A stretch of 64,000 nucleotides of DNA from Kitasatospora atroaurantiaca (GCF_007828955.1 NZ_VIVR01000001.1:3534001-3598000), one strand, 5' to 3'; counted from the first letter of the stretch, positions 35,495 to 43,440 are shown. Notes: generated by a model not told the origin, from the sequence alone. Numbers and translations: made by a program.

Positions 35495-35516
35495 GGTCTC
35501 AGTTTTGGTCTCATTC
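35495..35516. promoter_or_regulatory. Left arm of att core 7, GGTCTCA version
   Basis: GGTCTCAGTTTTGGTCTCA plus TTC, followed by CACCCCCGTCCAGCC and GCTCCGTTGCAGGTCAAGAC as at the other left arms. The right arm of unit 6 is GGTTGCA type, so its two ends do not match. Confidence 0.6.
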
Positions 35517-35609
35517 ACCCCCGTCCAGCCAGGTTCAGACGCCGCCGGGCCGTTCGCTCCGTTGCAGGTCAAGACGGGGATGAACCTAGGGGGACAGGGC
35601 TCATGAGAA

Positions 35610-35663
35610 TTGGAAAGCGTGTTGGGGGCAACCCCTCACGAGTTCGAATCTCGTATCCTCCGC
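35610..35663. repeat. att core 7 (unit 6/unit 7 boundary)
   Basis: 54-bp tRNA-Ser 3' copy identical to the tRNA. Right side: hairpin AAGGCCCGGACCG...CGGCCCGGGCCTT (35670-35704); no GGTCTCA pair follows. Confidence 0.92.
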
Positions 35664-35747
35664 CTTCACGAAGGCCCGGACCGCATCACGCGGCCCGGGC
35701 CTTCGTCGTGTCGGAGGCGAACCGCCGGGGTGCTTCCGGCGATTCCG

Positions 35748-36360
35748 TCAGGCGGGGTGCCTGCGGATCCGCCGGAAGGCGAGGGCGGCCAGGAGCGACG
35801 TCAGGGTGGCGAAGAACGCGGTCTCCAGGAACTGGAAGGTCCAGTAGCGGTCGGCCGGCTGTTCGGCGATCTCGACGTGGACGTTGCCCTTGGCGAGGCA
35901 GACGGGCAGTTCGGAGAGCGAGCTGTGGTCCATGCAGTCCTGGAACCAGGGAGTGTGGCCGACCTCCTTGCCGGAGGAGTCGAGGATGGCGCCGGTCTCC
36001 ACGACCCAGGGGCCGCCGGGGATGCGCAGGCCGCCGATGTCGCCGTAGGTGCTGATCTTGGTGAGGCGGCCGATCAGCTCGGCGGTGAGCGGAACCGAGG
36101 TGCGGGTCGGTGCCTGGTAGTGGGGGCGGATCAGGGCGGGGACGACGATCTGGAGGACAGCGAAGATCGCGAGGGTGGCGGCCATGGCCGGGACGACGCG
36201 GCGCAGGACCAGGCCCAGGGTGGCGCCGAGGACGAAGGAAAAGGCCGCGCAGCCGAGCGGGGCGAGGTTGCGGGAAGCGAAGAGCACTGGTTCGAAGCGG
36301 TTGTTGAGGACGGTGGTGATCGGGCCGGTCGCCCAGGTCAGCAGCAGGCTGTACAGGCCG
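35748..36360 (-). pseudogene. Truncated ABC-2-type transporter permease
   Basis: About 200 C-terminal residues: VLFASRNLAPLGCAAFSFVL, MAATLAIFAVLQIVVPALI, an extracytoplasmic part with DCMDHSSLSELPVCLAKGN and a final TM FFATLTSLLAALAFRR. Streptomycete permeases of this type normally begin with another 150 or more residues. The 5' part is replaced by the two-component fragment at about 36360, where the two reading directions abut. Confidence 0.6.
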
Positions 36361-37175
36361 AGGTCTGGATCCTCGCACTCGGTGCCGGGCTCGGCCTGCG
36401 CTTCCTGGATCACCGACGCCGCGCGACCACCGAGGCGGTTCGTCAGGAGGAACGTCTCGCCCTGGTAAGGGAGTTGCATGACGTAGTCGCCCACCACATC
36501 ACCGGCATGGTCGTCCAGACGCAGGCCGCTCGGATCGTGGCCAGGCGTCGGCCCGAGAATCTGGACACCACCCTCGCCGGTATCGAGGAGGCCGGCGGCG
36601 AAGCGCTTGCCGCGATGCGCCGGGTGGTCGGCCTGCTGCGCGACACCGACGACGTCGCCACCACGGCCCCCACGGCACGCGGCCCGGAGCAACTGGCCGA
36701 ACTGGTCCGGCGGTTCGATGGACACGGCCCCGGAATCACGGACCCGCTCCGGGTGGTCATCGTCACCACCTTCGACCTGGACGAGTACGTCCACGGCGCA
36801 CTGCACGCCGGGGCGGTCGGATTCGTCCTCAAGGGCGCCGCCCCCGCACTGCTCGTCGAAGCCGTCCGCGCCGCGCACGCCGGGGACGCCCTGATCTCCC
36901 CGTCACCCTGCGACTGCTCCGCAACCTCGCCCCCACCCTGCGACATCCGTCGCCCGGCCCGCCCAGCCGCTCTCGGCCCGCGAGACGGAGGTGATCCGGG
37001 CCATCGCTCGAGGTCGCACCAACCAGGAGATCGCCGTCTCCCTCTTCATCACCGTGAGCACTGTCAAGAGCCACCTGGCGACCATCCAGAACAAACTCGG
37101 CGTCGCAACCGCGTCGAGATCGCCGCCTGGGCCTGGGAGAGCCGCCTCATGGACTCCGCCGGGGGAGGCGCCTGA
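36358..37175 (+). pseudogene. Deletion-fused sensor kinase / response regulator
   Basis: A NarL-type histidine kinase dimerisation domain (ALVRELHDVVAHHITGMVVQ, phosphoacceptor His) and VVGLLRDTDDVA are followed in the same frame by the second half of a receiver domain (RVVIVTTFDLDEYVHGALHA, GAVGFVLKG). The ATPase domain and the phosphoacceptor Asp are thus deleted. Frameshifts then occur near 36897 and 36960, before the LuxR helix-turn-helix (LSARETEVIRAIARGRTNQE) and near 37100. A former kinase-regulator pair collapsed by one deletion. Confidence 0.75.
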
Positions 37176-37295
37176 GGCCATGCCGTGGTCTCAGAGGGCG
37201 GTAAGTGACGTGGCGTCCGTTTCGCGGTTTCAGTTGGGGTGGGTGGGCTGGTCGCGAACTCGCCGGCCGCCGCCCCCGCCCGACGACGTGATCGC

Positions 37296-37421
37296 CAGCC
37301 GGCGCGCGGTGCCCGAAAAAAATCTTCGCGGTCCGGGGCAACCTTTCCGGGGGCGGTGACAACTGGGTGGTGTCCGGACAGGCGGTCTGGTCAGAGGCAA
37401 CGGCTGAAGGAGAGCATCGAC
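37296..37421 (+). promoter_or_regulatory. Promoter region shared by the two lectin genes (copy 2)
   Basis: Conserved with 18894-19006: GCGCGCGGTGCCCGAAAAAA, GCGGTCCGGGGCAACC, GGGGGCGG, GACAACTGG and GTGTCCGGACAG, then CAACGGCTGAAGGAGAG with a strong ribosome-binding site. The similarity begins close to where the unit 1 copy joins the SDR stump. Confidence 0.5.
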
Positions 37422-39296
37422 ATGTTCCCTCGCCCATCCACGTCGTCGGAGGCGTCGCCCGGCGGCCGCGCCCGCCGTGGTCGCGCGTCGTTCCGCTCGG
37501 CCGTTCTGGGCCGGCGGCAGACGCATCGTGGCCGTCGGTTGTACCAGCGTCGGAGTTTCTGGGCGGCCGTCGGCCTGGCGGTCGTGGGCAGCTCCGTGGT
37601 CGTGGTCAACACGGCCTCAGCGGGAACGGTGGACACGAACGCCTGGTACGTGCTGGTCAACCGCAACAGCGGCGAGGTGCTGGACGCCCTCGGCTACGCC
37701 ACGTACGACGGTGCTTCGCTGGTGCAGTGGAGCCGTAACGGCGGGACCAATCAGCAGTGGAAGTTCATCGACTCGGGTGACGGGAACTACCGGCTGCAGA
37801 ACCGGAACTCCGGCAAGGTGCTGGACGACTACAACTGGTCGAAGACCGAGGGCTCCGAGCTGGTGCAGTGGCGCGACCTGAACGGCGCCAACCAGCAGTT
37901 CCACGTGGAGAAGTCGTCGGACGGCTACGTGCGTCTGACCAACCGCTTCAGTGGCATGGCCGTTGAGGTCCCGGGCGGCTCCAAGGCCGACGGGGGCCGC
38001 ATCGCCCAGTACCACGACTGGAACGGCGCCCAGCAGCAGTGGCAGCTCGTCCCGGCCGGTACCGTCAGCGGCACCGGGAACGCGGGGAGCTCCGGCAGCA
38101 GCGCCACGCCCACCACGCCCACCACGCCGGGCGGCAGCGTTCCGGCGAGCCAGACGCCTAGCGGTACCCGCCCGGCGTCGGCGCCGCCGGCGTCTCCGAC
38201 CGCCGCCGGCGGCAGCTCGGCGAAGCGTTTCATGGGCAGTAACACGGTGCTCGTCGGCGGCATGATGGAGGACGCCTCGGCGAACGCCGCGCCGTTCGAC
38301 GTACGGTACGCCTACGTGCACAGCCAGCCCGCGCCCTCGTCGGACTACTACTCGGCATCGCTCTGCAAGGCCGCGTGGTCGAGCTGGTGGGGCTGCTGGA
38401 GCGGCGAGACCACGGCACCCGGCTTCTACGTGACCTGGAACGACGACCACGTGGCCAAGGCGACGTACCAGGGCAAGCCGCGCCCGCAGAAGTTCTTCTG
38501 GACCTGGTACTCGCTGCGCGACCTCGGAGATCTGGCGGGCCAGGGCGACGGTCCGGGCGAGGTCATCGCCATCAACAGGACCGACCTGCTCACCCGCTAC
38601 ATGAACGACTACCGCTTCTTCCTCCAGAAGATCGGCAACTCGCAGGACGTGATCGACATCGAGCCCGACTTCTGGGGTTACGTCCGGTCGCTCGGCAATC
38701 CGCACCAGGTCGCCGCGCAGGTCAAGGCCGCGAATCCGACGGACTGCGGATCGCAGGAGAACAGCGCCGTCGGCCTGGCCCAGTGCCTGATAGCGATGGC
38801 ACACAAGTACGCGCCGAACACGGGCGCCGGGTTCCACCTCACCTGCTGGGACTGGCAGAGCAACATGCAGGCATGCGTCAAGGACTACTCGGACCTCGGG
38901 GCGAAGAACGCCGACTTCCTGGTCGCCGATGTGGTGGACCGCGACGCGGCCTGGTACGCGCTGCCGGCGAACGGCGGCCGTGACACCTTCTGGAACGACC
39001 AGAAGGCCACTGCCGCGCTGGGGTGGTACAAGACGATGGCCGAGTCGGTGGGCAAGCCGGTGGTCCTGTGGCAGATCCCCCTGGGCAACATGGCGCAGAA
39101 CAACACCCGCAACCACTACAAGGACGACAAGGTCGACTGGCTCCTCTCGCACATGGACCAGGTGGCGAACGCGCACGTCGCCGCCCTCCTGTTCGGCGCG
39201 GGGCAGCAGGAACAGACCGCGGTCGAGTCCGACGGCGGAAACCTGATCAACAAGACGATCGCGTACCACAACTCGGGCGGCACGCCGCTCAAGTAG
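37422..39296 (+). CDS. Secreted ricin-B lectin / putative hydrolase (paralogue 2)
   Basis: 624 residues, closely related to the unit 1 protein over the whole length. Basic N-terminus longer by about 30 residues (RARRGRASFRSAVLGRRQTH), signal segment RRSFWAAVGLAVVGSSVVVV, ricin-B trefoil with NQQWKF/NQQFHVE/QQQWQL, a Thr/Pro linker, and the same C-terminal domain (DIEPDFWGYVRSLGNPHQVA, FLVADVVDRDAAWYALP). The ATG at 37422 follows GAAGGAGAG. Presence of both paralogues and both promoters in different units points to duplication or repeated capture of one cassette. Confidence 0.8.
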   Translation: MFPRPSTSSEASPGGRARRGRASFRSAVLGRRQTHRGRRLYQRRSFWAAVGLAVVGSSVVVVNTASAGTVDTNAWYVLVNRNSGEVLDALGYATYDGASLVQWSRNGGTNQQWKFIDSGDGNYRLQNRNSGKVLDDYNWSKTEGSELVQWRDLNGANQQFHVEKSSDGYVRLTNRFSGMAVEVPGGSKADGGRIAQYHDWNGAQQQWQLVPAGTVSGTGNAGSSGSSATPTTPTTPGGSVPASQTPSGTRPASAPPASPTAAGGSSAKRFMGSNTVLVGGMMEDASANAAPFDVRYAYVHSQPAPSSDYYSASLCKAAWSSWWGCWSGETTAPGFYVTWNDDHVAKATYQGKPRPQKFFWTWYSLRDLGDLAGQGDGPGEVIAINRTDLLTRYMNDYRFFLQKIGNSQDVIDIEPDFWGYVRSLGNPHQVAAQVKAANPTDCGSQENSAVGLAQCLIAMAHKYAPNTGAGFHLTCWDWQSNMQACVKDYSDLGAKNADFLVADVVDRDAAWYALPANGGRDTFWNDQKATAALGWYKTMAESVGKPVVLWQIPLGNMAQNNTRNHYKDDKVDWLLSHMDQVANAHVAALLFGAGQQEQTAVESDGGNLINKTIAYHNSGGTPLK

Positions 39297-39671
39297 CCAC
39301 ACGCAGCCGGTCGGCCCACCCTTCGACGGGGCCGCGTTCATCCCCCCGTCGTCCCGCCGAGCACTTCTCGGCCGGTGCCGACCGGCTGCCGCCGCCCGCG
39401 GGCGGCGGCCGTAGCGCGCCGGCCAGGCGCCGGCAATCTCGGCTCATGGCGCGAAAGCGGGAATCGGGCGCACAAAAAGCAAGCCCCAGGCCTCTGGCCT
39501 GGGGCTTGACCCATCTTTGGGCCTTCGGGCCGAAAATGACCTCCGACCTGCGGCGACACCGGATCGCGCGGATTCTTCACCACCGTCCGGCTAGGTTCAA
39601 CCACTCCCCGGCGCTCCGCTCGACCGCAGATCGGAACGTGTGCGGACGTCGCTGAACGGGGTTCGGGAGAA
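39297..39671. other. Gene-free stretch before att core 8
   Basis: Contains a GC-rich hairpin zone (GCCGCCGCCCGCGGGCGGCGGC near 39388), the terminator 39480-39508, and a degenerate left arm (CTTCACCACCGTCCGGCTAG, then GCTCCGCTCGACCGCAGATC) where the GGTCTCA pair is lost. Confidence 0.5.
39480..39508 (+). terminator. Hairpin terminator downstream of lectin paralogue 2
   Basis: CAAGCCCCAGGCC and GGCCTGGGGCTTG form a perfect 13-bp stem with loop TCT, preceded by an A-run on the left (AAAAAG), so it works in both directions. It lies 184 bp beyond the lectin stop. Confidence 0.75.
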
Positions 39672-39724
39672 TTGGAAAGCGTGTTGGGGGCAACCCCTCA
39701 CGAGTTCGAATCTCGTATCCTCCG
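39672..39724. repeat. att core 8 (unit 7/unit 8 boundary)
   Basis: 53-bp tRNA-Ser 3' copy ending at CCTCCG; the next bases (AACGGC) differ. No terminator or arm follows: the ester-cyclase stop codon is only 9 bp away. Confidence 0.9.
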
Positions 39725-39732
39725 AACGGCGG

Positions 39733-40164
39733 CTATTCCGGTTGACCGCCGAGGGGTGGGAGCACCCCGAGTTGCTGCAGAAGGCGGAGGTTGTCCTTGT
39801 CCGACCACTTCTCGGCGAGTCGACCATTCTCGATGCGGTGAATCACCGTGGCTGTCATCTCCATCCGGTTGCCAGTGGCGGGGATCCCCGGGAGGTCGCC
39901 CTCGTGCCTGCCTCGAGCTGTCAGCCGGGTGACCACCTTGTCGCCCTCGGCGATCTGGTCCTCGATCTCGTGTGTGCCGGGGGTGGCCTCCCAGAACAGA
40001 CGGAACGCCTGCTTGAGGCCCTCGCGGCCTGGCTGGGAGGGGAACGGCGGAGGGGAGTGGTCGATGTAGTCCTCGGCCACCAGTTCGTCCATCGCGTCAA
40101 GGTTGCCTTCGTCGATCTCGCGATAGAAGCGGCGGACCAGACTCTTGTTGTCCTCGCTGGACAC
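39733..40164 (-). CDS. SnoaL-like ester cyclase
   Basis: 143 residues with the SnoaL/NTF2 fold: NKSLVRRFYREIDEGNLDAM, EDYIDHSPPPFP, then DQIAEGDKVVTRLTARGRHE and a C-terminal DNLRLLQQLGVLP. Family members are polyketide cyclases or NTF2-like proteins of unknown substrate. The GTG at 40164 is chosen because GGAAGGAGG lies 6 bases upstream. Its end touches att core 8, so unit 8 carries no right arm. Confidence 0.82.
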   Translation of the reverse strand: MSSEDNKSLVRRFYREIDEGNLDAMDELVAEDYIDHSPPPFPSQPGREGLKQAFRLFWEATPGTHEIEDQIAEGDKVVTRLTARGRHEGDLPGIPATGNRMEMTATVIHRIENGRLAEKWSDKDNLRLLQQLGVLPPLGGQPE

Positions 40165-40433
40165 CAAACGCCTCCTTCCTGGGGCGACTGGGACGAACAT
40201 GCGCCCGGGGCAAGCATCACCGGTCGATTCCGGTACCTGGCCCGGACACGCGAACCAACAGGCTGCGTGCACCCGCATGCCGCGTGAGCTGTCGTCGACT
40301 TGACCGGCCGAATGAGCAGGCTCCGCCCACGGGGTGATCTCGCCACAGCACCGCAGCCTGGTGCCGGATAGCCGGCCATCAGCCGTGCTCTGCTGAAGGC
40401 CCGACCGTGCATGATCAGCAGAGGAGAAATTCC
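40165..40433. other. Divergent spacer in unit 8
   Basis: About 270 bp between the ester cyclase and the beta-propeller gene; no gene seen. It must contain both promoters; no clear boxes or palindromes were recognised. Confidence 0.35.
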
Positions 40434-41387
40434 TTGATCCGCGTATCCCGCACCGCGGGCCTCATCGTCGCTGCCGGCTTCGCTCTCGCCGTGGTCGGCT
40501 CGAGCCCGGCCGTCGCGGTCGCACCGCCGCTGTCGGAGCCCCGAATCGTCAAACATTTCGACCTGGCGGCCGGACAGACGCCGGAGAACATCGCCCTGGA
40601 GCCGGACGGCTCGGCGGACCTCACCTTCATCGGCAATCGGCAGATCGCCCATGTGACCCTGGACGGCGAGGTGCACATCCTGGCCACCTTGCCCGCTCCG
40701 GCGACCCAAGCCACCCCCATCGTGGGGTACCCGGCTGTCGCCGGCATCGTCCGGGTGCCGAGCGGGACCCTGTACTTCACCTATTCCACCGGAACCAGTG
40801 ACCTGACCGGCATCTGGCGCCTGAAGCCCGGTGGCACCCCAGAGCGCATCGTGGCCCTGCCCACCGAAGCCCTGCTCAACGGACTGGCCCTGGACGAGCG
40901 CCATCATGTGCTCTATGCCACCGACTCGGCCGTGGGTGTCGTCCGACGCGTCCCGCTGAACGGCGAAGCCCCGACCGTGTGGGCCACCGGAAGCGAGCTC
41001 GAGCGCACCAACTTCATTGGCGCCAACGGCCTGAAGATCCATCACGGTGCCGTCTGGGTCAGCAACCTCGACAAGGGCACCCTGCTGCGCGTCCCGATCC
41101 GCGACGACGGATCCGCCGGGCCGATCGAGGTCAGGACCGAAGACCTCGTAGGGATCGACGACTTCACCTTCGTCGGGCACACCGACGACATCATCGCCGC
41201 CGTGAACTTTCAGCAGGAGGTCGTGTATGTGACCCCCGATGGTGCCCACACCACGGTGCTCGCCCGGGAGGACGGTGTGTCCAACCCGACAGCAGTGGCC
41301 CTGTGCGGGGACACCGTTTACGTCACCAGCGCGGCCTTCACCACGATGCATGATCCCAACCTGTTGCTCGCGAGGCTTCGGAGGTGA
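40434..41387 (+). CDS. Secreted SMP-30/NHL-type beta-propeller protein
   Basis: 317 residues: signal peptide TAGLIVAAGFALAVVGSSPA, then repeated propeller blades such as ENIALEPDGSADLTF, GLALDERHHVLYATDS and DDFTFVGHTDDIIAAVNF, as in SMP-30/gluconolactonase-like proteins. The TTG at 40434 is preferred over the GTG at 40407 since GAGGAGA is spaced correctly before it. Possible lactonase or binding protein outside the cell; no catalytic residues can be assigned. Unit 8. Confidence 0.75.
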   Translation: MIRVSRTAGLIVAAGFALAVVGSSPAVAVAPPLSEPRIVKHFDLAAGQTPENIALEPDGSADLTFIGNRQIAHVTLDGEVHILATLPAPATQATPIVGYPAVAGIVRVPSGTLYFTYSTGTSDLTGIWRLKPGGTPERIVALPTEALLNGLALDERHHVLYATDSAVGVVRRVPLNGEAPTVWATGSELERTNFIGANGLKIHHGAVWVSNLDKGTLLRVPIRDDGSAGPIEVRTEDLVGIDDFTFVGHTDDIIAAVNFQQEVVYVTPDGAHTTVLAREDGVSNPTAVALCGDTVYVTSAAFTTMHDPNLLLARLRR

Positions 41388-41740
41388 TCCGAAGCGGCCC
41401 TGAGACGACATGAGCCTTGGCAAATCTGTTCGGGCCTTCGTCCAAGGGTGGGAGCAGGTCGTCGTCAGAACGGCCGAGCGCGCGAGCGTGTACCGCGAGC
41501 GCGAGATCGTCGGCTTCGAGAAGGCGTTCGGACGGCGCTGCGCGGACCGGACCTGCATCCTCGTGAGCGGCAGCCGACCGCGCCGGCACAGCAGTCCGCT
41601 ACGCCGTCGCGTACGGCCAGTTGGGCGCGGCCTGATCGGTCGAGGCGGTGCGGCAGCGTCGCGTGTCGGCTGGCGTATGCGATTTACGGCACATCTGATG
41701 ACCTCTACCGGTTTGTCCCACACGGAAGAGGAGCACCTCC
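41388..41740. other. Spacer between the two propeller genes
   Basis: No supported gene. A plus-strand stretch from 41410 (SVYREREIVGFEKAFGRR) looks partly protein-like but then decays into Arg-rich sequence. The A/T-richer GCGATTTACGGCACATCTGA around 41680 is a possible promoter for the next gene. Confidence 0.35.
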
Positions 41741-42922
41741 ATGGCACAGCAGGCATCGGTCCGTCGACGGTCACTCACCAAACGGCTGCTGGCGGCCGCG
41801 CTGACCCTGGGCACCGTCGGCGCCCTGTCGGCAGCCACGCCGCCAGGGCTGGTGGAGCCGCCGCGCAAGGCGGACCACGGGTTCCGGGAGACCGATCTCG
41901 TGTCCGACCTCGCGGGCCGGGCGCAGAAGCAGGACCCGAACCTGGTCAACCCCTGGGGTCTGGCACCGGCGAACACCGGAGAGGTTTGGGTCTCGGACAA
42001 CGGTTCCGACAAGGCCACGACGTACGACGGGGCCGTGGACGGCCAGCCGGTCAACATCCTGCCGCGGGTGGTGTCGATCCCGGAGGGCGGCTCGCCCACC
42101 GGGGTCGTGCGTAGCGACACCGACGACTTCCGGTTCAGCGGCTTCGGCAAGAGCGGCGCCGCCCGGTTCCTCTTCGCCGGGGAGAACGGCGACCTCTTCG
42201 CATGGAGCCCCGACGTGTCCCCGACGGAGGCGGTCCGGGTCGCTCACGAGGACAGCGATGGTGAAACCGCCGTCTTCAAGGGCCTGGCGCTGGTACGCGC
42301 CGAGGGCGAGAAGGACGAGAAGGGCGAGGAGCGCGGCAAGGACGACAGGTGCGACGAGTCGCGAATCCTCGTCGCGAACTTCCGTGATGCGCGCATCGAC
42401 GTCTTCGACACGAGCTTCAACCTCGTGCCGCCGTCCGCCGGCCGGTTCCAGGACCCGGAGCTCCCCAAGGGCTTCGCACCGTTCAACGTCAAGACGATCG
42501 GGTCGAAGGTCTTCGTGACCTACGCCCTGCAGAACGATGAGAAGAAGGACGACGTCCCGGGTGCCGGCAACGGCTTCATCGACGTGTACAGCGCGGAGGG
42601 AAAGCTGGTCCAGCGCTTCGCGAGCCGGGGCGAGCTCAACTCGCCCTGGGGCCTCGAAGTGGCTCCAAAGGGCTTCGGGAAGTTCTCCGGCGACCTGCTC
42701 GTCGGCAACTTCGGCGACGGCCACATCAACGCCTACGACGAGAAGACCGGACGCTTCGAAGGAACCCTGAAGGACCGCAACGGCAAGCCGATCGTGATCC
42801 CCGGGCTCTGGGGCCTGCTGCGCGGCACCGAGAAGTCCGGCGGCAAGGACTCCATCTGGTTCGCCGCGGGAATCGAGGAGGAGAACCACGGCCTGCTCGG
42901 GATCCTGCGCGCCGAGGACTGA
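41741..42922 (+). CDS. TIGR03118-family secreted beta-propeller protein
   Basis: 393 residues with a signal peptide (KRLLAAALTLGTVGALSAAT) and TIGR03118 features: DPNLVNPWGLAPANTGEVWV, SDNGSDKATTYDG, GFAPFNVKTIGSKVFVTYAL and GRFEGTLKDRNGKPIVIPGL. A charged insertion EKDEKGEERGKDDRCDE (about 188-205) is unusual. Function unknown; probably cell-surface or secreted. ATG with GAAGAGGAG upstream. Confidence 0.82.
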   Translation: MAQQASVRRRSLTKRLLAAALTLGTVGALSAATPPGLVEPPRKADHGFRETDLVSDLAGRAQKQDPNLVNPWGLAPANTGEVWVSDNGSDKATTYDGAVDGQPVNILPRVVSIPEGGSPTGVVRSDTDDFRFSGFGKSGAARFLFAGENGDLFAWSPDVSPTEAVRVAHEDSDGETAVFKGLALVRAEGEKDEKGEERGKDDRCDESRILVANFRDARIDVFDTSFNLVPPSAGRFQDPELPKGFAPFNVKTIGSKVFVTYALQNDEKKDDVPGAGNGFIDVYSAEGKLVQRFASRGELNSPWGLEVAPKGFGKFSGDLLVGNFGDGHINAYDEKTGRFEGTLKDRNGKPIVIPGLWGLLRGTEKSGGKDSIWFAAGIEEENHGLLGILRAED

Positions 42923-43381
42923 CACTGAGGATGTGACGTGGCTTCTCCGACGGGTCCGACTCACGGACTGACCGCCGTATCGACTGTCTTGTTCGGGAGT
43001 TGTCGATCCGCTCGGAGGAGCCGCTGCACTCGCAAGCGGATGGGCCCTCATGACCTCAGGAGGCTGGTCAGGAAGCCCCACCGCTGTCTTGTCGGCCCGC
43101 ATGCGGCGTGAACCGCGTGACGTAGGCCATGGATCAGGCGTGGTGGGCGCGGAGCATTGCAGCCATCTCCTCGAGCGATACCGATCCCTCGGAGCCTCCA
43201 GCCTCCGCCTCGTCGGCCAACCGATTGGACATCCGCAAGGTGACTGCGGACCTCGGCCATGGATTCGAGATGTGCATCAATGCCAGCTTCCGACTTCGGT
43301 AGTCCTGGGCGAAGCACGGATGACGCGCTCCACGTCATCGCAGCTCAGGACGCCTGTGACCATCCCTGGACGACCGGACGA
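42923..43381. other. Spacer before att core 9
   Basis: 460 bp holding one small minus-strand frame (43134-43277) and, near 43330-43360, CTCCACGTCATCGCAGCTCAG, a degenerate version of the left-arm sequence GCTCCGCTGCAGGTCAG. The GGTCTCA pair is missing. Confidence 0.4.
43134..43277 (-). CDS. Possible 47-residue protein with RHH-like motif
   Basis: ATG at 43277 (GGAAG 9 bases upstream) opens MHISNPWPRSAVTLRMSNRL and then ADEAEAGGSEGSVSLEEMAA before TGA. The AVTLRMSNRLADEAEA part resembles the strand-helix of ribbon-helix-helix (CopG-type) antitoxins; the C-terminal part is helical. No toxin partner is next to it. It may be a small regulator, an orphan antitoxin, or a remnant. Confidence 0.4.
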   Translation of the reverse strand: MHISNPWPRSAVTLRMSNRLADEAEAGGSEGSVSLEEMAAMLRAHHA

Positions 43382-43440
43382 ACGCTTGGAAAGCGTGTTG
43401 GGGGCAACCCCTCACGAGTTCGAATCTCGTATCCTCCGCA
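43382..43440. repeat. att core 9 (right end of the array)
   Basis: 59 bp including the tRNA ACGC left of the anticodon loop, so this copy matches four bases more than the internal ones. Right side: hairpin AAGGCCCGCACCGTTCGAACGGTGCGGGCCTT (43446-43477) and GCAGTCTGCG, a weak arm. It may be the original chromosomal attB-derived end, or one more internal boundary. Confidence 0.9.

Larger units (their letters stand above)
17656..43440. mobile_element. Tandem array of eight att-bounded units at tRNA-Ser
   Basis: Nine directly repeated cores of 53-55 bp, equal to the 3' part of tRNA-Ser(GGA), start at 17656, 20866, 24379, 27120, 28806, 30420, 35610, 39672 and 43386. They delimit eight units of about 3.2, 3.5, 2.7, 1.7, 1.6, 5.2, 4.1 and 3.7 kb. 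Most cores are followed by a hairpin terminator and by an arm of short repeats, and preceded by a second arm. No complete integrase, replication or transfer gene is present. This fits accretion of cis-mobilisable elements (att-flanked segments that rely on an integrase supplied elsewhere). The unit contents are unrelated to each other except the lectin paralogues in units 1 and 7. Confidence 0.85.

Noticed and set aside
20866..43440. Eight additional tRNA-Ser genes
   Set aside because: Each copy starts in the anticodon loop and lacks the acceptor 5' strand, D-arm and anticodon 5' stem, so none can fold as a tRNA; they are att cores.
17656..43440. Class 1-type integron
   Set aside because: There is no intI, no attI and the boundaries are tRNA 3' ends rather than imperfect-palindrome attC sites; only the array logic is similar.
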